A stretch of 64,000 nucleotides of DNA from Candidatus Poribacteria bacterium (GCA_028820635.1 JAPPIG010000074.1:62001-126000); one strand, 5' to 3'. Counted from the stretch's first letter, positions 53,998 through 62,340 are shown. Translations and numbers: made by a program. Notes: generated by a model from the sequence alone, not told the origin.

Positions 53998-55125
53998 CTA
54001 ACTTCTAAAGAGGTTTAGGTACTTCTCAAGAACGAATAAGCGGTTACGAGAATGCCCTGTTGTTTCATTGAGTACACCGAGTTCTGTCAAAGATTTTAAG
54101 AGTCGATTCGCGCTTGAAAAACTTATACCCAACCCTTTTTCAACTGATCTTGCGTTAAGAATAGGTGTTGCATACATGAGTTGTAGTAACTTTTGGGCGT
54201 TTTTCGCACGCGAGCCCAGCGTTAAGATTTTGGTTTCATATTCTTTTTGAAGTTCAATAATAGCTTTGAATGTCTTGAGTCCATGCTGAGCGGTTTCTAT
54301 GACTCCACTTAAGAAAAATAGAATCCACTGTTCCAAGTCGTTTTCAGTGCGAACTTGAGTGAGGGAATTATAGTATGAAACCTTGTTTTTCTCAAAAAAA
54401 CTGGATACGTAAAGTATTGGTTTGTTTAGTATCTGTGCGTCAATAAGCTGCAAAACAATTAACAACCTTCCACACCTACCGTTACCATCAAGGAAAGGAT
54501 GGATGGTTTCAAACTGATAATGCGTAATAGCGATTTTGATAAGATATGGCAGTTGTAGTGATTGGTTGTGCCAGAATTTCTCTAAATCGCTTAAAAGATC
54601 AGGAAGTTCCTCTGCAGAAGGTGGAACATAATAAGCATCTGCTAATGACGAACCTCCAATCCAGTTTTGACTCCTGCGAATTTCACCAGGTGCTTTATGT
54701 TTGCCTCGGACACCGGACATTAATATTTGATGAGTCTCTTTTAGTAGGCGCATTGAAAGTGGAAGTTCAGGCAACTTTGCTATCGCGAAATTCATGGCTT
54801 TAATATAATTTTGGACTTCTTGCCAGTCGTCCTGTCTTTCTGGATTAATCTCTACTTGCGGTAAAATAGTTTCGTCAAGTTCAGTTTTGGTGCCTTCAAT
54901 CTGGTTCGAGTCCGTTGCTTCTTTCGCGATATTCATTGGAACAGACAAATTAACGTCTGGACGGAGTTCAGCATAGGCGTTGAATTCTCCTAAAAATTTC
55001 GCTGCTTGTTCAATCAGAAGACTTATCTGCGGATTTTCCCAAACAAATTGACGATTAACGGTGGAGGGTGTAAAACTCTTATATTCTCGTTGTTGTTTGT
55101 ATCTGCCCGCTATAAAGTTTTTCAT
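53998..55125 (-). CDS. Fic-domain protein with inhibitory motif and C-terminal winged helix
   Basis: 375 residues from MKNFIAGRYKQQREYKSF, the usual start of this class; another ATG at 55173 lies within a repeat. Fic core HPFLDGNGRCGR matches H-x-F-x-D-GNG-R-x-x-R, so AMP transfer is likely. The inhibitory helix S-x-x-x-E-G is present as DSNQIEGTK (class II). The C-terminal part (LNARSVEKGLGISFSSANRLLKSLTELGVL) is a winged helix that could bind DNA. Tandem 23-bp repeats lie in its promoter region. Possibly an autoregulated AMPylator or a toxin-like module. Confidence 0.9.
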   Translation of the reverse strand: MKNFIAGRYKQQREYKSFTPSTVNRQFVWENPQISLLIEQAAKFLGEFNAYAELRPDVNLSVPMNIAKEATDSNQIEGTKTELDETILPQVEINPERQDDWQEVQNYIKAMNFAIAKLPELPLSMRLLKETHQILMSGVRGKHKAPGEIRRSQNWIGGSSLADAYYVPPSAEELPDLLSDLEKFWHNQSLQLPYLIKIAITHYQFETIHPFLDGNGRCGRLLIVLQLIDAQILNKPILYVSSFFEKNKVSYYNSLTQVRTENDLEQWILFFLSGVIETAQHGLKTFKAIIELQKEYETKILTLGSRAKNAQKLLQLMYATPILNARSVEKGLGISFSSANRLLKSLTELGVLNETTGHSRNRLFVLEKYLNLFRS

Positions 55126-55170
55126 ATTACCTGGTTTGCCTATTTTGACGACCATAAAAATTGTTGTTGT

Positions 55171-55233
55171 CATTTTTATCTATTTTTGACAATGGAAAAT
55201 TTCATTTTATCATTTTTATCTATTTTTGACAAT
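55171..55233 (-). repeat. Tandem 23-bp direct repeats upstream of fic, possible operator
   Basis: A perfect 23-bp direct repeat (55171-55193 and 55211-55233), spaced 40 bp start to start, each containing TATTTTTGACAAT. The spacing is about four helical turns. On the gene strand each reads ATTGTCAAAAATAGATAAAA. It is positioned like a repressor site for the winged-helix end of the Fic protein. Confidence 0.65.
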
Positions 55234-55305
55234 CCCAAATTATGTATTGTCAATTCGTGGAAGATTTATTTTTCCAACCTTCAAGTTGTAAAAGATTCAG
55301 CAAGT

Positions 55306-56295
55306 TTATGATGATAAAGGTTTTATGGTGCTGTGGACTTCATTGATAACGGCATCAGGGACAATGCCTTCACCTTGCCCTTCAAAGTTGAGAAGTATAC
55401 GGTGGCGGAGTGCAGGCAAAAGCACAGCGTCAATATCCTCGTAGGCAACATTATAGCGTCCATCAAGGAGTGCCCTAATTTTTGCGGTGAGAGTTATCGC
55501 TTGAATACTGCGTATGCCTGCACCGAGATGAACATAACGTTTGACTATCTCTGGTGCGTCCTCAGAGTCGGGATGTGTAGCACGTACAAGTCGGATGATG
55601 TGTCGCTCAACATGCTCTGCAATAATCACCTGTGGCACAAGTTGCCGCATCTGATTAAGTGTTTCAGCATCTGTAACTTTGTCGATTGTGATCTCTGCAC
55701 CAGATGTTGTGCGCCGCATAATTTGAACTATCTCGTCTTCATTAGGAAATTCGATGAGAAGTTTAAATAGAAATCTATCCAGCTGAGCCTCTGGAAGCGG
55801 ATAAGTACCCTCCATCTCAAGCGGATTTTGTGTTGCAAGAACGCAAAACGGTTCCTCTAATTTGTGACTTGTCCGTCCGACGGTGACAGTGCGGTCTTGC
55901 ATTGCTTCAAGGAGGGCAGATTGGGTGCGCGGGGTAGCACGGTTAATCTCATCGGCAAGGATCAGTTGTGCGAAAATAGGTCCCTGCTGGAATTCAAACT
56001 GTTTTCTACCGTGTTCGTCTTCAACAAGGAACGTAGTGCCTGTGATGTCAGACGGCATCATATCAGGTGTGAAATGGATCGGTTTGAAAGTGAGGTTGAG
56101 TGCCTCGCTGAGCGTCCGAATGAGTTGCGTTTTGCCTAACCCAGGTATACCCTCAAGCAGCGCGTGTCCGTTGGCAAGTAAGCAGAGAAGAACACCTTCA
56201 ACAATCGCGTCTTGACCGACAATCCGTTTTTGGACTTCGGTTTTGACACGATAAAAGGTATCACGAAATTCTTGGATTTGGGTCTCTAAGTTCAT
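55306..56295 (-). CDS. MoxR-family AAA ATPase
   Basis: 329 residues. Walker A GIPGLGKTQLIRT, Walker B LILADEINRATPRTQSALLEAMQDR, sensor 1 VLATQNPLEMEGTYPLPEAQLDRF, and the C-terminal lid with GAGIRSIQAITL. These are the hallmarks of MoxR proteins, chaperone-like ATPases that normally work with VWA-domain and DUF58 partners. No partner gene is adjacent here: the next gene is the Fic protein, 180 bp downstream. Confidence 0.92.
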   Translation of the reverse strand: MNLETQIQEFRDTFYRVKTEVQKRIVGQDAIVEGVLLCLLANGHALLEGIPGLGKTQLIRTLSEALNLTFKPIHFTPDMMPSDITGTTFLVEDEHGRKQFEFQQGPIFAQLILADEINRATPRTQSALLEAMQDRTVTVGRTSHKLEEPFCVLATQNPLEMEGTYPLPEAQLDRFLFKLLIEFPNEDEIVQIMRRTTSGAEITIDKVTDAETLNQMRQLVPQVIIAEHVERHIIRLVRATHPDSEDAPEIVKRYVHLGAGIRSIQAITLTAKIRALLDGRYNVAYEDIDAVLLPALRHRILLNFEGQGEGIVPDAVINEVHSTIKPLSS

Positions 56296-56355
56296 ATTTA
56301 TCGGCGCGCTAAGTAGGCACGCCTAACAGTTTATACAGATGCAGTTATTCAAATA

Positions 56356-57405
56356 TTACCAGTCGCGCCTGCCAACATAAAGACTCCGATTTTCCATCGG
56401 GAGCGAGACACGTTGACCACCCAATCGATGTGACTCTATCATCCCCATCAATGTCTCTTGACTGCGTCGCGCGAGATGAACAGGTCCTTTCGTCTCACGA
56501 TCCTCGTCAAGTGCTTCAGCAACGTCTGTAATGCCCATCACGGTGCCAGTAGCACGGGAAACTTCTGGAAACGGCACATCCTCATAAAATGTTCCCTGTT
56601 TCTTCCGGAATTGGATTTCTCTACTGTTATTTTGGATACGGATTTTTCCGCCTGTGCCGCAGACCTCATATTCGGGTCCAGTGCCAGCAGTATTATACCC
56701 GTGGACTCCATTTGAAAAACGGATATAGCCGCTGGTGACTGCGGGATCAACATTTAACCGATTACCATCCCAATCGGAATCCTTGCATGAGACCGTGCCT
56801 TGTACAAAGTCAACTTCTGGGTCTTTAGCGAGAAATAAGAGCATGTCGGCGGCGTGTGTTAAGCCCCAGAGCGCGGAACTTGCGCCGTATTGTGCAATAG
56901 TGCACTGAATGTCTCCGATTTCGCCTGCTTCAACAAGTTCGCGTACCTTGCGGTAGATCGGCATGAAACGACGTTGTGTCCCATAGTTGAATTTAACACC
57001 GTGTTTTTCAACAATATCTACCATGATGTCTGCTTCTTCCATTGAACAGCAGAGCGGTTTTTCACAGTAGATGCCTTTGACGTTGTTTTCAGCAGCAAAA
57101 ACAGTGATTTCGGCATGTGGGCCGGGACGGGTTGCGATACAGATGATATCAGGTTTTTCCTTCTCAATCATCTCTTGATAGTCTGTATAGGCACGCTCAG
57201 CTCCGTAGCGTTCACGAATGGCTTCGGCTTTGTCCGCAAACACATCCGAAACAGCGACAAGATCAGTTCTTTCACAAGCCACAGCAGCTGCAGCATGTGA
57301 GAAGGGTTGCCAGATGAAACTATCGGCACGACCTGCGACTTCGTCATCAATGGTTGCTCCCATCCGTCCGCATCCGATGAGGCAAGTTTTATATGTATGT
57401 GGCAT
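56356..57405 (-). CDS. Gfo/Idh/MocA family oxidoreductase (3)
   Basis: 349 residues from the ATG at 57405 (MPHTYKTCLIGCGRMG), because AAAGGAGAAAAAC precedes it. Rossmann motif GCGRMGATIDDE, catalytic E-K-P in IYCEKPLCCSM, and a C-terminal domain with LTHAADMLLFL (active-site His). Related to the gene at 39243. The very similar N-termini (MGA-x-IDDE/IDNE, PFSHAAA/PYSHAAG) suggest a distinct branch of the family in this genome. Substrate unknown. Confidence 0.9.
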   Translation of the reverse strand: MPHTYKTCLIGCGRMGATIDDEVAGRADSFIWQPFSHAAAAVACERTDLVAVSDVFADKAEAIRERYGAERAYTDYQEMIEKEKPDIICIATRPGPHAEITVFAAENNVKGIYCEKPLCCSMEEADIMVDIVEKHGVKFNYGTQRRFMPIYRKVRELVEAGEIGDIQCTIAQYGASSALWGLTHAADMLLFLAKDPEVDFVQGTVSCKDSDWDGNRLNVDPAVTSGYIRFSNGVHGYNTAGTGPEYEVCGTGGKIRIQNNSREIQFRKKQGTFYEDVPFPEVSRATGTVMGITDVAEALDEDRETKGPVHLARRSQETLMGMIESHRLGGQRVSLPMENRSLYVGRRDW

Positions 57406-57463
57406 GTTTTTCTCCTTTGTGACAAGATTCACTTGAAGTTTTCCGTAATTCTATCGTTCTGAA

Positions 57464-57739
57464 TTAACTGTGGTATGCTTTTCCGCGCGGGTAGATACCT
57501 CTGATAATACATCTATGGTTTTGCATGTCAATTCTATAAATAATCCTATATCGTCCAACACGATAACGATATAGACCGGCATACTGTCCTTTTAATTTGA
57601 CTATGTTAGGACCAAACAGTGGATTGTGAACTAATATATCCATTGCATTATCGACTCTGCGCGTTATATTGGCATCCAGTGATTGGTAATGGGTTATTGC
57701 TTCATCAGTGAATTGTACTTCAAACGTTACGTCTAACAT
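57464..57739 (-). CDS. RelE/ParE-family toxin
   Basis: 91 residues from MLDVTFEVQFTDEAITHY, at 57739 within the end of the antitoxin gene (20-bp overlap), as is usual in toxin-antitoxin operons; a start further upstream is less likely. Family pattern: two N-terminal helices, then KLKGQYAGLYRYRVGRYRIIYRID with the basic strand core, and a basic end RGIYPRGKAYH. RelE toxins cut mRNA on the ribosome; ParE toxins poison gyrase. The sequence alone does not tell which. Confidence 0.85.
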   Translation of the reverse strand: MLDVTFEVQFTDEAITHYQSLDANITRRVDNAMDILVHNPLFGPNIVKLKGQYAGLYRYRVGRYRIIYRIDMQNHRCIIRGIYPRGKAYHS

Positions 57740-57950
57740 CGTCCCAACTTTTGAGTCTACCTGCTTTTTCATCTGCCTCAGCACGTTCTAAACTTTCCAC
57801 TATTTCTGCATCGCTTGCCAATTCATGTGTTGCATTCCAAGCTTCCTTGTCATGTAAATAGGTCAGGTAGTCAACGACTGCTTTTAGTTTTTCGTTAGAG
57901 AGTTGTTCAATCAATATTACCGCTTGTTGCTTTAAGTCTGTTTTCAGCAT
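57720..57950 (-). CDS. Antitoxin of the RelE-like module
   Basis: 76 residues, GAGGAG 7 nt before ATG. The N-terminal half is helical (LKQQAVILIEQLSNEKLKAVVDYLTYLHDKEAW), as in DUF2281-like antitoxins. The acidic C-terminus (ASDAEIVESLERAEADEKAGRLKSWDDVRRNV) would wrap the toxin. Overlaps and precedes the toxin gene. Confidence 0.8.
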   Translation of the reverse strand: MLKTDLKQQAVILIEQLSNEKLKAVVDYLTYLHDKEAWNATHELASDAEIVESLERAEADEKAGRLKSWDDVRRNV

Positions 57951-58056
57951 TTACATACTCCTCTTTTAGTTTTTCGCAATAAGTATTTGGATTTGCCAAA
58001 GCATTCTCAAAATCGTTGTGAATGCTTTGGATTATTGATCATATTTGTTGGTCAAC

Positions 58057-58470
58057 TCAATCAGTGTAATTAGATTCTACGAATATAGGTTTTATATTGA
58101 TGCCATGTATACATAAAAATTCACTTATATCTTCAAGAGCTTTTTGATACTCTTCTTTAGGTTTCTCTTGAACAATGAATAATCGTAAGTGTTTAGAGTG
58201 ATCTTTCAAGTCCACTGATCTTTTTTCATTTTTCATAAACTTAGTTGCATAATTCAAAATTTGGCCAACAACCTCATGAAGATCATCACTAGGCTGCTTC
58301 GTGGTTTTAGCTTTTATCTCAACGATAACAACTCTACCTTCGGCATCCGTGCCACTCAGATCCACTTTCTGATTATTTAATTTAGTTTTACGCTTCAAAT
58401 TGAACTCTTCACCAAATAATTTACTTGAGTTCTTCATTACATAAAATTCTAATTTATCATGCTTTCCCAT
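58057..58470 (-). CDS. Putative PD-(D/E)XK nuclease-like protein
   Basis: 137 residues from the ATG at 58470. The core reads KVDLSGTDAEGRVVIVEIKAKTT: Asp, about 13 residues, then E-x-K on a hydrophobic strand. A helix with a conserved Gln follows (EVVGQILNYATKF). This is the layout of PD-(D/E)XK enzymes such as NucS/DUF91 or restriction-like endonucleases. No partner methylase is nearby. It sits between the toxin-antitoxin pair and a transposed element, so this is an accessory region. Function is inferred from the motif only. Confidence 0.6.
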   Translation of the reverse strand: MGKHDKLEFYVMKNSSKLFGEEFNLKRKTKLNNQKVDLSGTDAEGRVVIVEIKAKTTKQPSDDLHEVVGQILNYATKFMKNEKRSVDLKDHSKHLRLFIVQEKPKEEYQKALEDISEFLCIHGINIKPIFVESNYTD

Positions 58471-58861
58471 CAAAATTTACCTGTCACATATTTTACGCAA
58501 TTAGTAGTTTTTTCTTGTCTTTAGCGGTGGTCTTCACAAGTATATTATCAAAACACGGAGGCAATGTCAAGGGCATTTCTTTTAGGGGTGTGTAAAGTTT
58601 TCGTACAAAGCATATTGTCGACTGAGTTTCACTTTGCCCTCCCCGATTTAGACATTCACTTGGGACGTGCAGGAGTCTGTCAGGACAAGGATTGTGACGC
58701 GATTTTTACAACCTATCTCATGAATAGTTGAAGGGAAACCTTGAAATCCCGATTTCAATAATTCACCATAGTTTAGGGATTTGACTCGTTTTATCGAAAA
58801 AGTGTTGCCCAGGAGATCGCGCTACGGGTCGAAATTTAGAAATCGCGCCCACCTCAAAAAG

Positions 58862-59071
58862 TTACCATTTGGTAACTTTTTTGATACCATGGTATCTTTT
58901 TGAAATTCGGTATAAACCCAGTCTCTGTATGGGTTTATAGGTGTTTTTCTAATTTTCAATAAATTTTAAATTTTCCATTATATATCTGTATTGAGGATTC
59001 ACGGTTTTCCTTGCGTTTTGCAGCTTTAGGGTCTGTGTATTTTTGTGTTTCGGGATTGGTTGTTTTTTCAT
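58862..59071 (-). pseudogene. Small basic protein of unrecognised family (copy 2), interrupted by TAG
   Basis: From the ATG at 59071 the frame reads MKKQPIPKHKNTQTLKLQNA and runs 40 codons to TAG (58951-58949). It then stays open in the same frame through QRLGLYRISKRYHGIKKVTKW to a TAA at 58864-58862. The C-terminus, start region and -10 box match copy 1 at 29523. One nonsense codon thus separates a 40- and a 28-residue part. It may be a decayed gene, or a stop that is read through. Contained inside the IS256-ended element. Confidence 0.6.
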
Positions 59072-59124
59072 ACTGATATTATGCCTCTGTGTGTATGTCA
59101 CTTTGCAAGAAACATTGTGAGATA

Positions 59125-59187
59125 GTAGATACGGCCCGTATCCGTTCACACAAACCGCAAGGTGAACAGTACGCGGCGCGTATCTAC
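59125..59187 (+). other. Structured segment, possible non-coding RNA, inside the transposed element
   Basis: GTAGATACG (59125-59133) pairs with CGTATCTAC (59179-59187), enclosing an inner hairpin GTTCAC/GTGAAC (59144-59149, 59162-59167). An alternative hairpin is GATACGG-C-CCGTATC (59128-59142). The following sequence to about 59700 is G+C-richer than its surroundings, has GCAGC/GCTGC stems, and contains GACTCTGTGAG twice (59351, 59522). No RNA family was recognised. Confidence 0.4.
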
Positions 59188-59947
59188 GATCTATACTTCA
59201 CGCGAAATGCTCACATGATAGCAAATGGCGCGAAGGTGTGGAATGCAAAGCCCAAATACAACTGGACGAGTCCCAGCTTTACGAACTGGTAGGCAGCTTA
59301 TGGGCGTGGGGTTGCTGCTTTTGGGTAGCTGCGTCCCTCAAAAACACCACGACTCTGTGAGGTTTTAATCGGTCCTTTTTACGGAAGGCATCGTCTTTCA
59401 AGTAGGCATTGGGCTGCTCCCAGCACGGGGATGAAGCGCGCCATGAGACAACGTGCAGACTTGGGACTTTGCTCAGGTTGGTTCAGTTGCTGATGCCGAT
59501 GGTGTCAGTATGAACCTCCGCGACTCTGTGAGTTTTTACGCGAACTTTTCCGTGTTGGTATTGTTCCGTCTCTGTTTGGCGTCGCGTCTCCAAGGAGACT
59601 GCCCACGGCTCATTTCGAGTTTTCGAGCGACTGTTGTGGTTGTAAAGTTGTGTTCCCGTGTTGTCGCTGCTTCAGGGAACCTCACCACCTCATTGAGTAT
59701 CGATGGCTCGTATTGCCGTATTGGGCGTTTGCATTCTATAACACGCTATAATTATACGCTTCTTTTTTGTGTGGTTCAAGATTTAGATTGTGTTTCTTAT
59801 TGGGATTCTATTGTGATTTTATTGGAGTTTCAATTATGTGCGTATTTTTTTGTGTGTATTTTAGTTGATGCGTATTTTATAGTAAATTATGTAAACTTAT
59901 TTATATAATTTACTATAACAAAACTTTACACACCCTCTTTTAGCAAT

Positions 59948-59975
59948 AAAAAACTGGCGAGGATAAACTCGCCAG
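59948..59975 (-). terminator. Rho-independent terminator of the sulfatase-fold gene
   Basis: CTGGCGAG (59954-59961), 6-nt loop, CTCGCCAG (59968-59975). On the minus strand it is followed by a run of T. It lies 38 bp after the stop codon of the gene ending at 60013. Confidence 0.9.
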
Positions 59976-60012
59976 CAAATTTCAATTTCTATACATTAGT
60001 TTCAGATTGCTG

Positions 60013-61467
60013 CTACTTTCCAGAATAGAGTTTTCCGAAATAGGGACGGAATCCATCTGGTCCAGGATACCCCTCCCAATAATTGGGATTTTCAGGGAAA
60101 GCATCCTCACCACCACTTCGGAGCCATGCGATGAGTGCAGGATCGGTGCCGCGACTTTCAATTTCGTCAACAGCGGCAGCATGCAGTTTCGCAACAATAT
60201 CCTGATGTTGATCCTGAACATACTCTAACTCACCGAGTTTGACAAGTTTGGAATTTTCAGGTTTAGCAGCAACCTCTAAACTCCAATCTTGGTCAAAAGC
60301 GGTAAAGAGGATGAATTTTTCCTTATTAGATCCTTGTTTCCATCTCTCAACGCTTCCACCTGATAGTGCCAACTCTCTTTCTCCCGATTTTCCTTCGCGA
60401 GCAGGGGTTATAAAGTCGTGTCCGACAATGCCTTCGGGGTAGTCTTCACCGAGAAGGCTTAAAATAGTCGGGAAGAAGTCCTGTGGTTGCACGATAACGT
60501 TGCTACGTCCTGCATCTCCCTCTGGTAAACGGACAAAAAGCGGGACGTGTCCCTCTTGTTCACGCACAGGCTGTCCTTTACCAAACGAACCGCGTTCACC
60601 GACATTTGTGCCGTGATCCCCCGTCAAAATGACAGCGGTCCTCTTATCAAGTCCAGTAGATTCAAGCGCATCTAAGAATTGTCCGAAGCAGTGATCCATC
60701 CATGTCAACTTTGCAGAATATTGTGCCTTAATATGTTGTCTCGCTTCATCGGACAGACTCGGTTTATTTCTCCCGCCGAGACTACGAGGATCAATATTTC
60801 CATCGTAGCCTGGACGTTTATCATATTTCTTCATGAATTCGGGTGGTGCATCCCACGGTTCGTGTGGATCAAAACAATCTACCCAAAGGAAGAAATTTTC
60901 TCGCTTAGCATTGTCTTTGAGGAATTGCGCAGCCGTGTTGAAAAGTTTGGCACAGTTCCAATCTTCAAGTTTTTTGCGATTTCGGTTGGCACGTGCGTAA
61001 CTTCGGAGCATATTTGATTGAAACGCATTATCGTCAAGGCAATCGAAAAGTGCTTCCTTAACCCAATTTTCTGGCCACGGCACGGTATCCATAATCCAAT
61101 CGCGGTCCACTTCAGCACCGCGAACGAATGTCCAAGCATGAAAGGGCCAATCAAAGTTATGTCCACCATTAACAAGATGTGGTGTGTCGTGAATGAGTTG
61201 TGTGGCATAACCTCGTTGTGCAAGTGTCCACGGCAGCGTTTGTCGTTCATGTCTCAGCGGTTTCCATGGATGAAAAGGCGTACCGTATTGACTCGTGATA
61301 ACATCGGTCCGGTAAGGGATTGTCGGGAAACTGGAACAGAAAGCGCGATCATAAGCCCATGCTTTAGATGCGAATCGATCAATGTTAGGAGTTTCTATCC
61401 AATCATTTCCGTTTGCCCCGATGTGGTCGTAGCGTAGTGTGTCAATAACAATATAAGCGATATTCAT
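60013..61467 (-). CDS. Sulfatase-fold hydrolase without canonical formylglycine motif
   Basis: 484 residues from MNIAYIVIDTLRYDHIG (61467), as CGGAGGATTTAT precedes it. Alkaline-phosphatase/sulfatase superfamily features: metal-binding Asp in VIDTLRYDH, VDCFDPHEPWDAPPEF, and GDHGTNVGERGSFGKGQPVREQEGHVPLFVRLP. Where sulfatases carry C/S-x-P-x-R for formylglycine, this protein has CSSFPTIPYRTD, with Ile rather than Arg at the last position. It may therefore be a phosphodiesterase or use the nucleophile differently. Cytoplasmic by the absence of a signal peptide. Confidence 0.85.
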   Translation of the reverse strand: MNIAYIVIDTLRYDHIGANGNDWIETPNIDRFASKAWAYDRAFCSSFPTIPYRTDVITSQYGTPFHPWKPLRHERQTLPWTLAQRGYATQLIHDTPHLVNGGHNFDWPFHAWTFVRGAEVDRDWIMDTVPWPENWVKEALFDCLDDNAFQSNMLRSYARANRNRKKLEDWNCAKLFNTAAQFLKDNAKRENFFLWVDCFDPHEPWDAPPEFMKKYDKRPGYDGNIDPRSLGGRNKPSLSDEARQHIKAQYSAKLTWMDHCFGQFLDALESTGLDKRTAVILTGDHGTNVGERGSFGKGQPVREQEGHVPLFVRLPEGDAGRSNVIVQPQDFFPTILSLLGEDYPEGIVGHDFITPAREGKSGERELALSGGSVERWKQGSNKEKFILFTAFDQDWSLEVAAKPENSKLVKLGELEYVQDQHQDIVAKLHAAAVDEIESRGTDPALIAWLRSGGEDAFPENPNYWEGYPGPDGFRPYFGKLYSGK

Positions 61468-61529
61468 ATAAATCCTCCGTTGGTTATGGCACAATCCTCG
61501 GGCCTATGTTATGTCCCTTATATTTATAA

Positions 61530-61555
61530 GTCGCGATTCGGAGATCGCTCCTACA
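61530..61555 (-). repeat. Dispersed hairpin repeat, half copy
   Basis: TGTAGGAGCGATCTCCGAAT followed by CGCGAC on the minus strand: one half of the family found at 16228, 21472, 23156 and 39072. Confidence 0.7.
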
Positions 61556-61590
61556 AGAGTATTGGGAAAGGATTGTGCCTACTACTTGTG

Positions 61591-62337
61591 TTACCATTTT
61601 GGAATTGCACCGAGCAGCAGTTTTTGCTGTGGTGTGCCCTCTTCGCGAAGTTTTGTTACGCGCGGCCCGTTGAACGGTTCACGAGATTTCATCCAGGCAT
61701 TCTGATAACACATCAAACAAACTCGGCGGCGTTGTGAAGAGGTATTAGCGGCACCACGATGCCACGTCCATCCATCAAACATGACCGCTTGCCCTGGTGA
61801 AACCAACACGCGTTTTTCATCAGGAAGCTGAACAGGGCTTGGCGGAGGACGGAACGGTGCTCTATGGCTGCCAGGTTGTACAACAGTCGGACCTTTTTCA
61901 TCAGTCACTTCGTCAAGATAGTAGCCGCAGTTTATCTGGGCAGGTAAACTGCCATAGGGTGTGCCAAAAGGGTCAACCGGCCATGGACCATCGCGATGCC
62001 AGTTTTGGTCAGGTGTTCCCGGTTCGACGATACGGGCAGTTGCACTGTGCAGTTGGACACACGTCCCCAATATCGCTTCCATCCGTTTCATCACAGGCGG
62101 ATTGTCAAGCAAAAATGCGAACCTATCGTCCTCTTCAAGCAATTCACCGATGAATTGGCTTTTGTCGCGTCGTTCATAACTTTCATCAAGTGCGTTACGC
62201 AACGATTCAATCTGTTCGGGGGTTGCCGCGTCATTGACAATAAGGTAACCCCATTTTAGGAAGAAATTTACCTCTTGCTGCAATTGGTGATCAAGTTCAA
62301 CGTTGAGCGTTGGTGGTACTACAGGTCCTTCAGCCAT
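61591..62337 (-). CDS. Phytanoyl-CoA dioxygenase (PhyH) family protein
   Basis: 248 residues, GAGGAATAGGCA before ATG, starting 3 bp after the next PhyH gene. Fe(II) ligands: H-x-D in NWHRDGPWP and distal His in TWHRGAANTS. The 2-oxoglutarate Arg is in SSQRRRVCLMCYQNAW. GEFGxP-type loop SRRAPFRP is replaced by VQPGSHRAPFRPPPS, a usual PhyH element. Forms a tight pair with the neighbouring PhyH gene; together they may hydroxylate the same class of compound. Confidence 0.9.
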   Translation of the reverse strand: MAEGPVVPPTLNVELDHQLQQEVNFFLKWGYLIVNDAATPEQIESLRNALDESYERRDKSQFIGELLEEDDRFAFLLDNPPVMKRMEAILGTCVQLHSATARIVEPGTPDQNWHRDGPWPVDPFGTPYGSLPAQINCGYYLDEVTDEKGPTVVQPGSHRAPFRPPPSPVQLPDEKRVLVSPGQAVMFDGWTWHRGAANTSSQRRRVCLMCYQNAWMKSREPFNGPRVTKLREEGTPQQKLLLGAIPKW

Positions 62338-62340
62338 TGC

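Larger units (their letters stand above)
58578..59943. mobile_element. 1350-bp non-autonomous element with IS256-like ends and 8-bp target duplication
   Basis: GGGTGTGTAAAGTTTT (58586-58601) and its exact complement AAAACTTTACACACCC (59920-59935) are terminal inverted repeats. TCTTTTAG directly flanks both ends (58578-58585 and 59936-59943). The end sequence GGGTGTGTAAA and the 8-bp duplication fit the IS256 family, as does the 1350-bp size. No transposase frame of any length is present inside. Instead it contains an interrupted copy of the small basic gene, a 21-bp repeat shared with 29239, and a G+C-richer segment from about 59120 to 59700. It is probably mobilised in trans. Confidence 0.8.

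Noticed and set aside
55171..55233. Possible CRISPR repeats upstream of fic
   Set aside because: Only two units with a 17-bp gap and no cas genes. An operator-like direct repeat is more likely.
58949..59149. Upstream extension of the small-protein copy 2 to 59149
   Set aside because: Comparison with copy 1 places the start at 59071, directly after the conserved -10 box.
59453..59908. 151-codon open frame in the IS256-ended element
   Set aside because: No ribosome-binding site, no recognisable family, and composition that shifts along its length. Considered chance, although the DNA itself may encode an RNA.
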